A DNA stretch of 15,128 bases from Bacillota bacterium (GTDB lineage Bacteria; Bacillota; Clostridia; Clostridiales; Caloramatoraceae), in contig JAEWEN010000106.1 of the NCBI GenBank assembly GCA_023389275.1, positions 1-15,128 on the forward strand. The letters run 5' to 3'. Positions 8,516 to 15,128 of this stretch are shown piece after piece. Every line of letters starts with the position of its first letter. Position 1 is the stretch's first letter. The notes beneath the pieces were generated by a model. It saw only the letters and a program-made list of their open reading frames with translations, did no database searches and was not told the DNA's origin. A program made the translations under genes and the position numbers.

Positions 8516-8965
8516 TTATACATTATACTTCCACATAATAATCGCATCTTCACCAGTATCTTGGTAATATCCTTTTCTTGTTGCAACTGAAACAAATCCA
8601 TATTTTTTATATAAATTTATTGCAGTTTCATTGCTTACTCTAACCTCTAGTGTCATTGCGGATATTTCAGCATTTTTACAACAATTAATCATATCCTCAA
8701 GAAGTATATTTCCAAATCCACATCCTCTATACTCTGGATGTACTGCTATATTTGTAATATGGGCTTCATCAAATAAAAGCCACATGCCTCCATATGCTAT
8801 AACTTTTTCATTTACTTTTATTATTCTATAAAGAGCATGTTTGTTATTTGTAATCTCTTGATTAAAAGCATTTTCACTCCAAGGAGTTGAAAAACTTAAG
8901 TTTTCTATTAAAACAACATCTTTTATATTATTTAAGGTCATAGTTTCTATTGTGTAATTCTCCAA
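8516..8965 (-). CDS. rimI: RimI-type N-alpha-acetyltransferase
   Basis: GNAT-fold acetyltransferase of 149 residues. E. coli RimI acetylates the N-terminal alanine of ribosomal protein bS18; the substrate here is presumed. RimI hallmarks are visible: FSTPWSENAF near residues 25-34, the acetyl-CoA loop VHPEYRGCGFGN (75-86), LEVRVSN with Glu107 as likely base, INLYKKYGF with Tyr119, and the C-terminal YYQDTGEDAIIM. The start is a TTG (8963-8965), chosen because an AAGGAG SD sits 9 nt before it inside the end of tsaB, and because alignment to known RimI needs these residues. The in-frame ATG at codon 9 would cut into the fold. It lies 6 nt after tsaB, the common clostridial neighbourhood. A generic GNAT is less likely given the motif match. 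Confidence 0.93.
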   Translation of the reverse strand: MENYTIETMTLNNIKDVVLIENLSFSTPWSENAFNQEITNNKHALYRIIKVNEKVIAYGGMWLLFDEAHITNIAVHPEYRGCGFGNILLEDMINCCKNAEISAMTLEVRVSNETAINLYKKYGFVSVATRKGYYQDTGEDAIIMWKYNV

Positions 8966-8971
8966 TTTAAT

Positions 8972-9682
8972 CTACTCCTTAATACCCATTTTAGCTTCAT
9001 ATTCTCTTTCTGCTTGAGATTTTCTAATATATATAGGGCTAAATGTAAATATACTATCTTCTATTCCCTTTGAAAGCCTCTCTACTGCTAAAACTCCAAG
9101 TGTAGATGCACGAGGCATATTATTCATAGGTAAAGAAAATACTGCCATATCTTTTAAAACCTCTTTTATTTTTTCTTTATGCATAATACATGCATCGCCT
9201 TCAAATATTATTTTTTTATTATAAGACTTTAATTTTTCTAAAAGCTCATCTATATGAATAGCATCATAATCTAATACTTTTTCAACATCATTTTCTTTTA
9301 ATGTATAAAGAGCTGTATATACATTGTCATGAAGTGCATCCATTATAGGACACATTAAATAATCAAAACTTGAATTTTGATAAGCTAATGTATCAAGTGT
9401 AGATATTCCTATAAACTTTCTATTACTTCCTTGAACAAGTCCCTTTCCAGTTGCAACTCCTATTCTAAGTCCTGTAAAAGAACCTGGTCCACCTGATACT
9501 GCAACACCATCTAAATCATTTATTTTTATTCCTAAAGAATTTAGTACATTTTCTATTATTGGAAAAAGAACTGTTGAATGTTGAAGCTTGTTATTTAGAA
9601 AAAACTCACATTCTACTTTTTTATCATTAACTACAGAAACAGATGCTACTGTTCCTGATGTTTCTATTGCAATTACTCTCAT
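8972..9682 (-). CDS. tsaB: TsaB, scaffold subunit of tRNA t6A synthesis
   Basis: ASKHA-fold protein of 236 residues that dimerises with TsaD and, with TsaE, transfers threonylcarbamoyl to A37 of ANN-decoding tRNAs in the cytoplasm. Diagnostic features are the N-terminal MRVIAIETSG strand, the QHSTVLFPII segment (34-43), the near-invariant GGPGSFTGLRIG loop (64-75) and the C-terminal PIYIRKSQAERE. TsaD's metal-binding histidines are absent, as expected for TsaB. The ATG at 9682 has an AAGGAG SD overlapping the tsaE stop, with an 11-nt gap. Its own final codons carry the SD of rimI. The enzymes TsaD and TsaC are not in this window. Confidence 0.96.
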   Translation of the reverse strand: MRVIAIETSGTVASVSVVNDKKVECEFFLNNKLQHSTVLFPIIENVLNSLGIKINDLDGVAVSGGPGSFTGLRIGVATGKGLVQGSNRKFIGISTLDTLAYQNSSFDYLMCPIMDALHDNVYTALYTLKENDVEKVLDYDAIHIDELLEKLKSYNKKIIFEGDACIMHKEKIKEVLKDMAVFSLPMNNMPRASTLGVLAVERLSKGIEDSIFTFSPIYIRKSQAEREYEAKMGIKE

Positions 9683-9693
9683 TTTTTATCTCC

Positions 9694-10125
9694 TTAGTTT
9701 AAATCTAACTCTTTTTTAGAGCTTATTTTAAATTCTCTTGTATTATCGTCTATTACAGAAATTATAATATCTATTGTATCCTTTGGAAGCATATCCTTAA
9801 CTTTATCTGACCACTCAACAATGCAAACACCTTCTCCGTAAAGGTATTCTTCAAATCCTATTTCATACATTTCATAAACATCCTCTATTCTATATACATC
9901 AAAATGGTAAAGTGGTATTCTTCCCTCATGTTCATTAACTATTGTAAAAGTTGGACTTGTTATGTAATCATCTACATTAAGTCCCTTTGCTATTCCTTTA
10001 GTAAAGTGGGTTTTTCCTGCACCTAAATCACCATTTAGTGTTACAACATCTCCTTTTTCAAGGCATTTACCTAGTTTTTCTCCAAGTGCAATTGTTTCCT
10101 CTGTACCATAAGTTTTTATAATCAA
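9694..10125 (-). CDS. tsaE: TsaE, ATPase of tRNA t6A synthesis
   Basis: P-loop ATPase that resets the TsaB-TsaD complex during t6A formation. It has Walker A LNGDLGAGKTHFTKG, the SPTFTIVNEHEG switch, the YHFDVYRIED segment and VEWSDKV, all in the order typical of TsaE. The chosen start is a TTG (10123-10125), giving 143 residues. A near-consensus SD, AGAAGGTGA (10131-10139), lies 5 nt before it. The frame also allows a GTG at 10134 (146 residues), but that codon lies inside the SD and has no good SD of its own. It is first in tsaE-tsaB-rimI, just after a terminator and a predicted extended -10 promoter. Confidence 0.95.
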   Translation of the reverse strand: MIIKTYGTEETIALGEKLGKCLEKGDVVTLNGDLGAGKTHFTKGIAKGLNVDDYITSPTFTIVNEHEGRIPLYHFDVYRIEDVYEMYEIGFEEYLYGEGVCIVEWSDKVKDMLPKDTIDIIISVIDDNTREFKISSKKELDLN

Positions 10126-10130
10126 AAAAT

Positions 10131-10139
10131 TCACCTTCT
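10131..10139 (-). promoter_or_regulatory. SD site that decides the tsaE start
   Basis: AGAAGGTGA on the minus strand differs by one base from the ideal anti-16S sequence AGGAGGTGA. It contains the alternative GTG start codon, so translation most likely begins at the TTG 5 nt downstream. Confidence 0.6.
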
Positions 10140-10160
10140 TTTAAGTAAACTATAAAACTA

Positions 10161-10169
10161 ATTTTAACA
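10161..10169 (-). promoter_or_regulatory. Predicted extended -10 promoter for tsaE-tsaB-rimI
   Basis: On the minus strand TGTTAAAAT combines a TG extension with TAAAAT (5 of 6 to consensus), between the lepB terminator and tsaE, giving a leader of about 29 nt. The -35 region is only T-rich (TTGCTT overlaps the terminator at a spacing of 19), so confidence is modest. Confidence 0.4.
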
Positions 10170-10180
10170 TATTTATAAAT

Positions 10181-10210
10181 AAAAAAAGCAAGGATTATCC
10201 TTACTTTTTT
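10181..10210 (-). terminator. Rho-independent terminator after lepB
   Basis: On the minus strand AAGTAAGGA and TCCTTGCTT form a 9-bp stem (one G-U pair) with a 3-nt loop, flanked by A and T runs, ending in TTTTTTT. The flanking A/T runs make it plausible in either direction, but no plus-strand gene needs it. It separates the EFR1-lepB unit from tsaE. Confidence 0.8.
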
Positions 10211-10233
10211 ATTATATACTATTTTGTTTTTTC

Positions 10234-10749
10234 TTAATATCCAAATTTTATAGTTGGCTTTACTCTCATATATATTTTTGCCTTTATTTCACTTATATCT
10301 ACAAGACCAACTTCTTCATATCTACTATCTTTACTTTGGTCTCTATTGTCTCCCATAACAAAGTATTGATTTTTAGGAATTTTTATTTCATCAACATTTA
10401 TGTACTCATTAGGCTTTTTTATATAAGGCTCTGATATTACACTTCCATTTACTTTAACTACATTTTCTTTCATAGATATAGTATCACCTGGAGTTGCTAT
10501 TATTCTTTTTATATAATCTGGTCCTTCATGGGATTTAAAAACAACTATATCCCCTTTTTTAGGACTTGATAATACATATTCCCTTCCAATTAAAACATCT
10601 TCATTTTGAAATGTATCATTCATAGAGCTTCCATTTACTTGAAACCTTATTACGCATTTAGGAATTACTATTGAAAGTACTATTTGCAGTAAAATTAAAA
10701 ATATAATTACCCACTTAAAATCTTTAATAAAATTAATTATTTTGCTCAT
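10234..10749 (-). CDS. lepB: Type I signal peptidase
   Basis: Membrane serine protease that removes signal peptides from exported proteins on the outer face of the membrane. It has 171 residues, typical of single-span Gram-positive enzymes. A short cytoplasmic N-terminus is followed by one transmembrane helix at about 13-33. Then come the Ser motif NGSSMNDTF (Ser42), the Lys motif YIKRIIATPGD (Lys81) and box E GDNRDQSKDSR (133-143). The usual SMxPT is SMNDT here, an Asp in place of the Pro. The ATG at 10749 has AGGAG 7 nt upstream. The gene lies 32 nt behind the EFR1 gene without an intervening terminator, so the two are probably co-transcribed, and it ends just before a terminator. Confidence 0.95.
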   Translation of the reverse strand: MSKIINFIKDFKWVIIFLILLQIVLSIVIPKCVIRFQVNGSSMNDTFQNEDVLIGREYVLSSPKKGDIVVFKSHEGPDYIKRIIATPGDTISMKENVVKVNGSVISEPYIKKPNEYINVDEIKIPKNQYFVMGDNRDQSKDSRYEEVGLVDISEIKAKIYMRVKPTIKFGY

Positions 10750-10781
10750 TTTGCGCTCCTAATATTTATTATAAAGTTTTT

Positions 10782-11555
10782 CTATATAAACACTTCTATT
10801 TCCTTTTTTCTTGATAAACATACTTTTTTAATACTTTCTACCTTTTCTTTAAATGGTAAAGCATTTATATCTTTAGCATTAACTGGGCATATTTTTACAC
10901 ATGCAAAACACCTTATACACTTATTTACATCTGTAAGGTGTGGATCATTTTTATCTATAGCATCAACTGGACAAACTTCTATACATTTTCCGCACTTTAT
11001 ACAGCTTTCATTTGCACTTGGTGCAATTTTAGGTGGCTGTGGCACATCTCTATATGGATAGTTTCCACTTACAGCTAATTCTTTACTTAAATCTAATTCA
11101 CCGTTAATTTTATTTTTTATTTTTTTACCAAATTCAATAATTTCTTTTAAGTCATTTTCATCTGGTCTATTTGTAGCAATTTCTCTTGAATATGAATGTT
11201 CACCTATAAAAGCACCTGCTGCTATTGGAATAAATCCTTTATTAAGAGCTACATTTTTAAGTTCAATTAAAGCATCTTCATACTCTCTATTTCCATAATT
11301 AACAACTAATACACAAAGTGTATTATCACCTTTTATATTTTTAAATAAATCCCCTTCTATACTTGGAATTCTACCTACATAAACAGGACACCCTATTATA
11401 ACTAAGTCTTCTTTAGTAAATTTTATTTTCTCATCTCTATCTTTTTTTAAAGTAATGTTGTAATTTTTAAAATTACCTCCTATACCTTCTTCTATAGCAT
11501 TAATAGTTTTTTCTGTATTTCCTGTTGGACTAAAGTAAACAGCATTTAATTTCAT
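10782..11555 (-). CDS. EFR1-type flavodoxin-ferredoxin fusion protein
   Basis: Cytoplasmic electron-transfer protein of 257 residues. Residues 1 to about 150 form a flavodoxin-like fold with an FMN phosphate loop, FSPTGNTEKT (8-17), and GCPVYVGRIP (55-64). The C-terminal part holds two complete [4Fe-4S] motifs: Cys185/188/191/195 (CIKCGKCIEVCP) and Cys213/216/219/223 (CIRCFACVKICP). This is the architecture named EFR1 ferrodoxin in strict anaerobes; its redox partner is unknown. The start ATG at 11555 is preceded by a GGGGGG SD (11562-11567) with a 6-nt spacer and by a good promoter. The neighbour lepB gives no clue to its role. Product name is secure at the domain level; physiological function is not. 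Confidence 0.92.
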   Translation of the reverse strand: MKLNAVYFSPTGNTEKTINAIEEGIGGNFKNYNITLKKDRDEKIKFTKEDLVIIGCPVYVGRIPSIEGDLFKNIKGDNTLCVLVVNYGNREYEDALIELKNVALNKGFIPIAAGAFIGEHSYSREIATNRPDENDLKEIIEFGKKIKNKINGELDLSKELAVSGNYPYRDVPQPPKIAPSANESCIKCGKCIEVCPVDAIDKNDPHLTDVNKCIRCFACVKICPVNAKDINALPFKEKVESIKKVCLSRKKEIEVFI

Positions 11556-11575
11556 AGTATTCCCCCCTACTTTTT

Positions 11576-11604
11576 ATTATGCTACTTTCCACCTTAAAAT
11601 TCAA
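11576..11604 (-). promoter_or_regulatory. Predicted sigma-A promoter of EFR1-lepB
   Basis: On the minus strand TTGAAT (11599-11604) and CATAAT (11576-11581) are separated by exactly 17 nt. They lie between the ABC-F terminator and the EFR1 start, and predict a very short leader of about 14 nt that holds the SD. This is the best-looking promoter in the window. Confidence 0.65.
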
Positions 11605-11610
11605 CAAATG

Positions 11611-11647
11611 TAAAAAGGTGTATTACGATTTGTAATACACCTTTTTA
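11611..11647 (-). terminator. Rho-independent terminator after the ABC-F gene
   Basis: A perfect 15-bp inverted repeat (11612-11626 with 11632-11646, extendable by one pair) with a 5-nt loop begins at the end of the ABC-F coding region and finishes in TTTTT on the minus strand. The A-run on the other arm makes it symmetrical, so it could stop transcription from both sides. Confidence 0.9.
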
Positions 11648-13243
11648 TTAGTTTTCTTTAAATTTCTCTTCTAGATATTCATTGTAAGTCATTTGCTTAT
11701 CTATAATACCATCTTCTGTAAATGCTATTATTCTATTTGCAATAGTTTCAACAAACTCATGGTCATGAGATGTAAATAGTATTACACTTTTATATGATTT
11801 AAGACCATCGTTTAAAGCTGTTATAGTTTCAAGGTCTAAGTGGTTTGTAGGCTGATCTAGCATAAGTACGTTTGCTCCACTAAGCATCATTCTAGATAAC
11901 ATACAACGTACCTTTTCTCCTCCTGATAAAACCTCTGCTTTTTTAAGAGCTTCTTCTCCTGAGAAAAGCATTCTACCTAAGAATCCTCTAATATAGCTTT
12001 CTGCTTTTTCCTCTGAATATTGACGTAGCCAATCTACAAGACTTAATTCAGACCCTTCGAAAAACTCTGTATTATCTTTTGGGAAATATGAAGTTGATAT
12101 AGTAATACCCCATTTAAAGCTACCACTATCTGGCTCCATTTCTCCATTTAATATTTTAAATAATGTTGTATTTGCTATTTCATTTTCACTATCAAATGCT
12201 ATTTTGTCATCTTTAGAAACTCTAAAGCTAACATTATTTAATACTTTTACTCCATCAATTGTTTTTGATAGGTTTTCAACAACTAATATATCATTTCCAA
12301 CTTCTCTATCAGGTTTAAGTCCAATATATGGATATCTTCTACTTGATGGTTCAATATCATCTAAAGTTATTTTTTCAAGTAATTTCTTTCTAGATGTTGC
12401 TTGTTTAGATTTTGATGCGTTTGCACTAAAACGAGCAATAAACTCTTGAAGTTCTTTAACTTTATCTTCTTTTTTCTTATTTTCATCTTTTAGCATTTGA
12501 GCTGCTAATTGACTTGATTTATACCAGAAGTCATAGTTACCAACATAGATTTTAATTTTTCCAAAGTCTACGTCTGCTATTTGTGTACATACTTTATTTA
12601 AGAAGTGTCTATCGTGGGAAACTACTATAACAGTTCCTTCAAAATCTATTAAGAAGTTTTCAAGCCATGTAATTGATTTAATATCAAGGTTGTTTGTAGG
12701 CTCGTCAAGAATTAGAACCCCTGGGTTACCAAATAAAGCCTGTGCTAAAAGAACTTTAACTTTTTCAGCACCTGTAAGCTCTGACATTATTTTTTCATGC
12801 ATATCAACAGGAATTCCAAGACCTTGTAGTAGCATTGAAGCTTCTGACTCTGCTTCCCATCCGTTCATATCAGCAAATTCACACTCAAGCTCTGATGCTT
12901 TTATACCATCTTCATCTGAAAAATCTGGTTTAGCATAAAGAGCATCTTTTTCCTTCATAATATCATAAAGTCTTTTGTTACCCATTATTACAGTTTCTAA
13001 AACGCTGTATTCATCATATGCATAATGATCCTGCTTTAAAACTGAAACACGAGTATCTTTTGGTATAGAAACGTCTCCAGTATTTGCTTCTATTTCTCCT
13101 GAAAGAATTTTTAAAAATGTACTTTTTCCCGCTCCATTAGCTCCAATTACTCCATAACAGTTTCCTGGAGTAAACTTTAAATTTACATCTTCAAATAGTT
13201 TTCTACTACCGTATCTTAAACTTACATTAGTTACAGTTATCAA
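11648..13243 (-). CDS. ABC-F ATPase, YkpA/YbiT-like, degenerate second nucleotide site
   Basis: Soluble twin-ABC protein of 531 residues without membrane segments. ABC-F proteins act at the ribosomal E site. Domain 1 is intact: Walker A GANGAGKS (Lys40), signature LTGAEKVKVLLAQ, Walker B LILDEPTNNLD (Glu181) and switch VSHDRHF. A lysine-rich linker of roughly 235-310 follows. Domain 2 keeps the signature LSGGEKVRCMLS and FTSHDHEF. Its P-loop has become SENEIANT (residues 352-359, Lys replaced by Asn358), and its Walker B reads MLDQPTNHLD with Gln464 for the catalytic Glu. The start is TTG (13241-13243), with AAGGATGG upstream and the family's usual MITVTNVSLRYG N-terminus. It is monocistronic, with its own promoter and terminator. 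A housekeeping role is more likely than antibiotic resistance, but this is inference. Confidence 0.93.
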   Translation of the reverse strand: MITVTNVSLRYGSRKLFEDVNLKFTPGNCYGVIGANGAGKSTFLKILSGEIEANTGDVSIPKDTRVSVLKQDHYAYDEYSVLETVIMGNKRLYDIMKEKDALYAKPDFSDEDGIKASELECEFADMNGWEAESEASMLLQGLGIPVDMHEKIMSELTGAEKVKVLLAQALFGNPGVLILDEPTNNLDIKSITWLENFLIDFEGTVIVVSHDRHFLNKVCTQIADVDFGKIKIYVGNYDFWYKSSQLAAQMLKDENKKKEDKVKELQEFIARFSANASKSKQATSRKKLLEKITLDDIEPSSRRYPYIGLKPDREVGNDILVVENLSKTIDGVKVLNNVSFRVSKDDKIAFDSENEIANTTLFKILNGEMEPDSGSFKWGITISTSYFPKDNTEFFEGSELSLVDWLRQYSEEKAESYIRGFLGRMLFSGEEALKKAEVLSGGEKVRCMLSRMMLSGANVLMLDQPTNHLDLETITALNDGLKSYKSVILFTSHDHEFVETIANRIIAFTEDGIIDKQMTYNEYLEEKFKEN

Positions 13244-13291
13244 ATTTAATCCATCCTTTTCTTACACTATTTTTTTGTGAAATCTCTAAAA

Positions 13292-13300
13292 ATTGTATCA
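13292..13300 (-). promoter_or_regulatory. Predicted extended -10 promoter of the ABC-F gene
   Basis: TGATACAAT on the minus strand (TG extension plus TACAAT, 5 of 6) lies between the preceding terminator and the ABC-F start, predicting a leader of about 42 nt. No convincing -35 box is seen. No leader peptide or attenuator hairpin of the type found before resistance ABC-F genes is evident in this short leader. Confidence 0.45.
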
Positions 13301-13341
13301 TATATTTTGAAAAGTTTCATCTTTTATATAAGGTAAACATT

Positions 13342-13381
13342 AAAAAAGCTGTTAATATTTAAATTTTTATTAACAGCTTTT
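13342..13381 (-). terminator. Rho-independent terminator after the H-NOX chemoreceptor
   Basis: A perfect 14-bp inverted repeat (13344-13357 with 13368-13381, 10-nt AT loop) starts 4 nt after the stop codon and ends in a run of six T on the minus strand. Confidence 0.85.
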
Positions 13382-13385
13382 GCTT

Positions 13386-15128
13386 TTATATTTTATATAT
13401 ATCTATTTCACCTGAAAACTCTTCTGTTATCTTTTGGAACTCTTTAACACTATCTGTAAGCCTTTTAATTTCACCAGTGTATGATGTAACACTGCAACTT
13501 ACTTCTTGAGATGATGCTGAGTTTTCCTCTGCAATAGCTGCTAAAGATTCTATTTTTTCGTATATACTTGATGTTGCTTCTATTTGCATATTTAGTCTTT
13601 CAGCAGACTCAACTATTTTTCCACATACATTTTTTATATTAACATTAGCGCCTCTACTTTGATTTATTGCATCTGACAGTGCTTTATTTTCCTCGCTTAA
13701 AACATTAAACTGATGTTTAACACCTTCAATTAAATCTTCTACCTCTTTAACAAACTCACCTAAGTTTTCATTAATTTTATGAACAGCTTCACTTGACTGT
13801 TCAGCAAGTTTTCTAACCTCATCTGCAACAACTGCAAATCCTCTTCCTTGCTCTCCAGCTCTTGCAGCTTCTATAGAAGCATTTAAAGCAAGTAAGTTTG
13901 TTTGAGATGCTATATTATCAACAAGACCAACAATATTTGTTATACCATCTGCTTTTTCTTTAAGAGTTACACTACTGTTTTTAACCTGTTCAAAACTACC
14001 TAAAATCTCTTCAAGCTTATTTGCAGTATCCTTTACACTTTCAAAGCCTTCATCAATAGTTTTTACTCCATTTTCAAGCTCTATTTTATTTTCATTTTCT
14101 ATTTCTACTATGTGTTTTATTTCTTCAATACTATCATTTAAAAGTGCAACAGAACCTTCAGTTTCCTCAGCTTGCATTGTTGCAGCTTCTGAAAGCTGTT
14201 CTACTATATTTGATATTTCACTTGATGTACTATCCATATTACTTGCAATACCACTTAAGTCTTTACTAAATGTATTCATTTCATCTGTTAGTCCTTTAAA
14301 ACCAACAAAATCTGCTCTAACTTTTTTCTTATAGCTACTTACAACATTATAAATATCTTCAAACTCATCATTTGTTATAATTTCAAAATCCTCTATATAG
14401 TTATTGTTTTCAAGTTTTTTAACTTCATCTTTTAATGTTTTTAAAGGCTGACTACCTAAAACACTAAATGATATTAACGGAGTAATAAATGCTATTAAAA
14501 AGTCTAATATAGTTGGTACCCCATTTGAAAATAAAAGTGAAAATCCTCCATGTAAAATCACAAATATAGCTAATGATAATATAGATATTTTAAATCCTAA
14601 ACTTTTTATAAATCCAAAGCTTAATATTTTATTTAAGTAAAAAGTTTTACTGCTATATATATCTTTTGAGAAAGTTATTTTTAGTGCAAGATAATCACTT
14701 TTTCTATCTACTTCCTCTATTTCTATTTTCTCATTAAAGTACTTAGATGCTCCTTTTAAAAGACCTATAAAGTAGTCAAACATTCCTCTTTTCGATGTAT
14801 ACTCAAATATAGCTTCCCTACTTGAAATTGGCTCTAAATTAAGTATAGGAGGCTTGGCCCCTGGAATCTTTTTAACAACTACAATATGTACATCGTACAT
14901 TGATTTTAAAAAGTGGTAAAGGGTTTCGTGTTTAAAAAATCCTGGATAATCTGCTGTAAATGATTCTATATTTTCTTCCCCTATAGTGTTCCACAAAGAT
15001 TCTAAGCTTACGTTTTTTATTTTAGAAACACTACTCATAAATCTTTTTATTTTTTCATCTTCTACATCTTCAAAGGGGGTAAAAGTTATATTTTTTTCAA
15101 ATCCTGCACTTTCCATAGCCTTTTCTAA
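13386..15128 (-). CDS. H-NOX heme sensor fused to methyl-accepting chemotaxis protein, 5' end outside window
   Basis: Gas-sensing chemoreceptor; numbers count from the ATG at 15114-15116. That ATG is not the true start: the frame stays open to the edge, reading LEKA before it, and comparison with the Thermoanaerobacter (Caldanaerobacter) H-NOX indicates about 21 more N-terminal residues. Residues 1-160 are H-NOX: heme-ligating His77 (MYDVH), the propionate-binding YTSKR motif (Tyr106, Ser108, Arg110), AKPP (87-90), and distal-pocket Tyr115 and Asn49, with spacings identical to the Thermoanaerobacter protein. Two membrane helices (about 175-196 and 200-221) are joined by a very short loop. A HAMP-like segment (222-265) and a long coiled-coil signalling domain follow, with tip EAARAGEQGRGFAVVADEVRKLA (Glu422 near the turn). 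It probably senses NO or O2 and signals to CheA/CheW. A terminator follows; the promoter lies outside the window. Confidence 0.95.
   Translation of the reverse strand, partial: LEKAMESAGFEKNITFTPFEDVEDEKIKRFMSSVSKIKNVSLESLWNTIGEENIESFTADYPGFFKHETLYHFLKSMYDVHIVVVKKIPGAKPPILNLEPISSREAIFEYTSKRGMFDYFIGLLKGASKYFNEKIEIEEVDRKSDYLALKITFSKDIYSSKTFYLNKILSFGFIKSLGFKISILSLAIFVILHGGFSLLFSNGVPTILDFLIAFITPLISFSVLGSQPLKTLKDEVKKLENNNYIEDFEIITNDEFEDIYNVVSSYKKKVRADFVGFKGLTDEMNTFSKDLSGIASNMDSTSSEISNIVEQLSEAATMQAEETEGSVALLNDSIEEIKHIVEIENENKIELENGVKTIDEGFESVKDTANKLEEILGSFEQVKNSSVTLKEKADGITNIVGLVDNIASQTNLLALNASIEAARAGEQGRGFAVVADEVRKLAEQSSEAVHKINENLGEFVKEVEDLIEGVKHQFNVLSEENKALSDAINQSRGANVNIKNVCGKIVESAERLNMQIEATSSIYEKIESLAAIAEENSASSQEVSCSVTSYTGEIKRLTDSVKEFQKITEEFSGEIDIYKI

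Noticed and set aside
12204..12938. Plus-strand open frames of about 80 codons opposite the ABC-F gene
   Set aside because: They overlap a clearly functional coding region, match no recognised family and have no convincing SD or promoter.
11648..13243. Antibiotic-resistance ABC-F gene
   Set aside because: The protein matches the housekeeping YkpA/YbiT type, and the short leader lacks the leader peptide and attenuator hairpins expected for drug-induced genes.
15114..15116. ATG as the start of the H-NOX chemoreceptor
   Set aside because: The frame continues to the window edge without a stop, and the H-NOX fold needs about 25 residues before this Met.
1..15128. Mobile element, CRISPR array, tRNA or rRNA
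   Set aside because: No transposase, integrase, terminal repeats, regularly spaced repeats or tRNA/rRNA-like segments were seen. All genes are co-directional and compositionally uniform.

Overview
The window is AT-rich chromosomal DNA from a low-GC Firmicute, most likely a Clostridium or close relative. Grounds: strong A/T third-position bias, purine-rich Shine-Dalgarno (SD) sites, AddAB instead of RecBCD, an iron-sulfur flavodoxin-ferredoxin fusion protein, and an H-NOX domain fused to a methyl-accepting chemotaxis protein, an arrangement known from anaerobic clostridia. Every supported gene lies on the minus strand, so transcription runs from high to low coordinates. Nothing indicates a phage, insertion sequence, CRISPR array, tRNA or rRNA.

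In the direction of transcription: (1) 15128-13386, an H-NOX heme sensor fused to a membrane-anchored chemoreceptor. Its first residues lie beyond the window edge, and it ends at its own terminator. (2) 13243-11648, a YkpA/YbiT-like ABC-F ATPase with its own predicted promoter and a strong terminator. (3) 11555-10234, a flavodoxin/2[4Fe-4S] ferredoxin protein (EFR1 type) followed by signal peptidase I, with a promoter in front and a terminator behind. (4) 10125-8516, tsaE-tsaB-rimI, tightly packed, followed by an unusual roughly 140-nt G-tract-rich, hairpin-bearing 3' region and a terminator. (5) 8262-1, addB-addA-(nicotinamidase-like hydrolase)-sbcD, spaced 1 to 13 nt, with sbcD cut by the left edge.

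Functionally, unit 5 is a double-strand-break processing operon: AddAB resects ends for RecA, and SbcD is the nuclease subunit of SbcCD, whose sbcC partner is expected just outside the window. Unit 4 is a translation-linked set: TsaE and TsaB act with TsaD (not in the window) in tRNA t6A synthesis, and RimI is the acetyltransferase usually encoded beside TsaB. Within units 4 and 5, SD sites repeatedly overlap the upstream gene's stop codon or final codons, which suggests translational coupling.

Most of the window is ordinary housekeeping DNA. The points worth a second look are the H-NOX chemoreceptor with a distal tyrosine pocket, the ABC-F protein with both key ATPase motifs lost in its second domain, the structured 3' region after rimI with a possible 37-codon ORF, the nicotinamidase-like gene inside the recombination operon, and a signal peptidase with an altered catalytic-serine motif. 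I do not see a clearly new multi-gene system.
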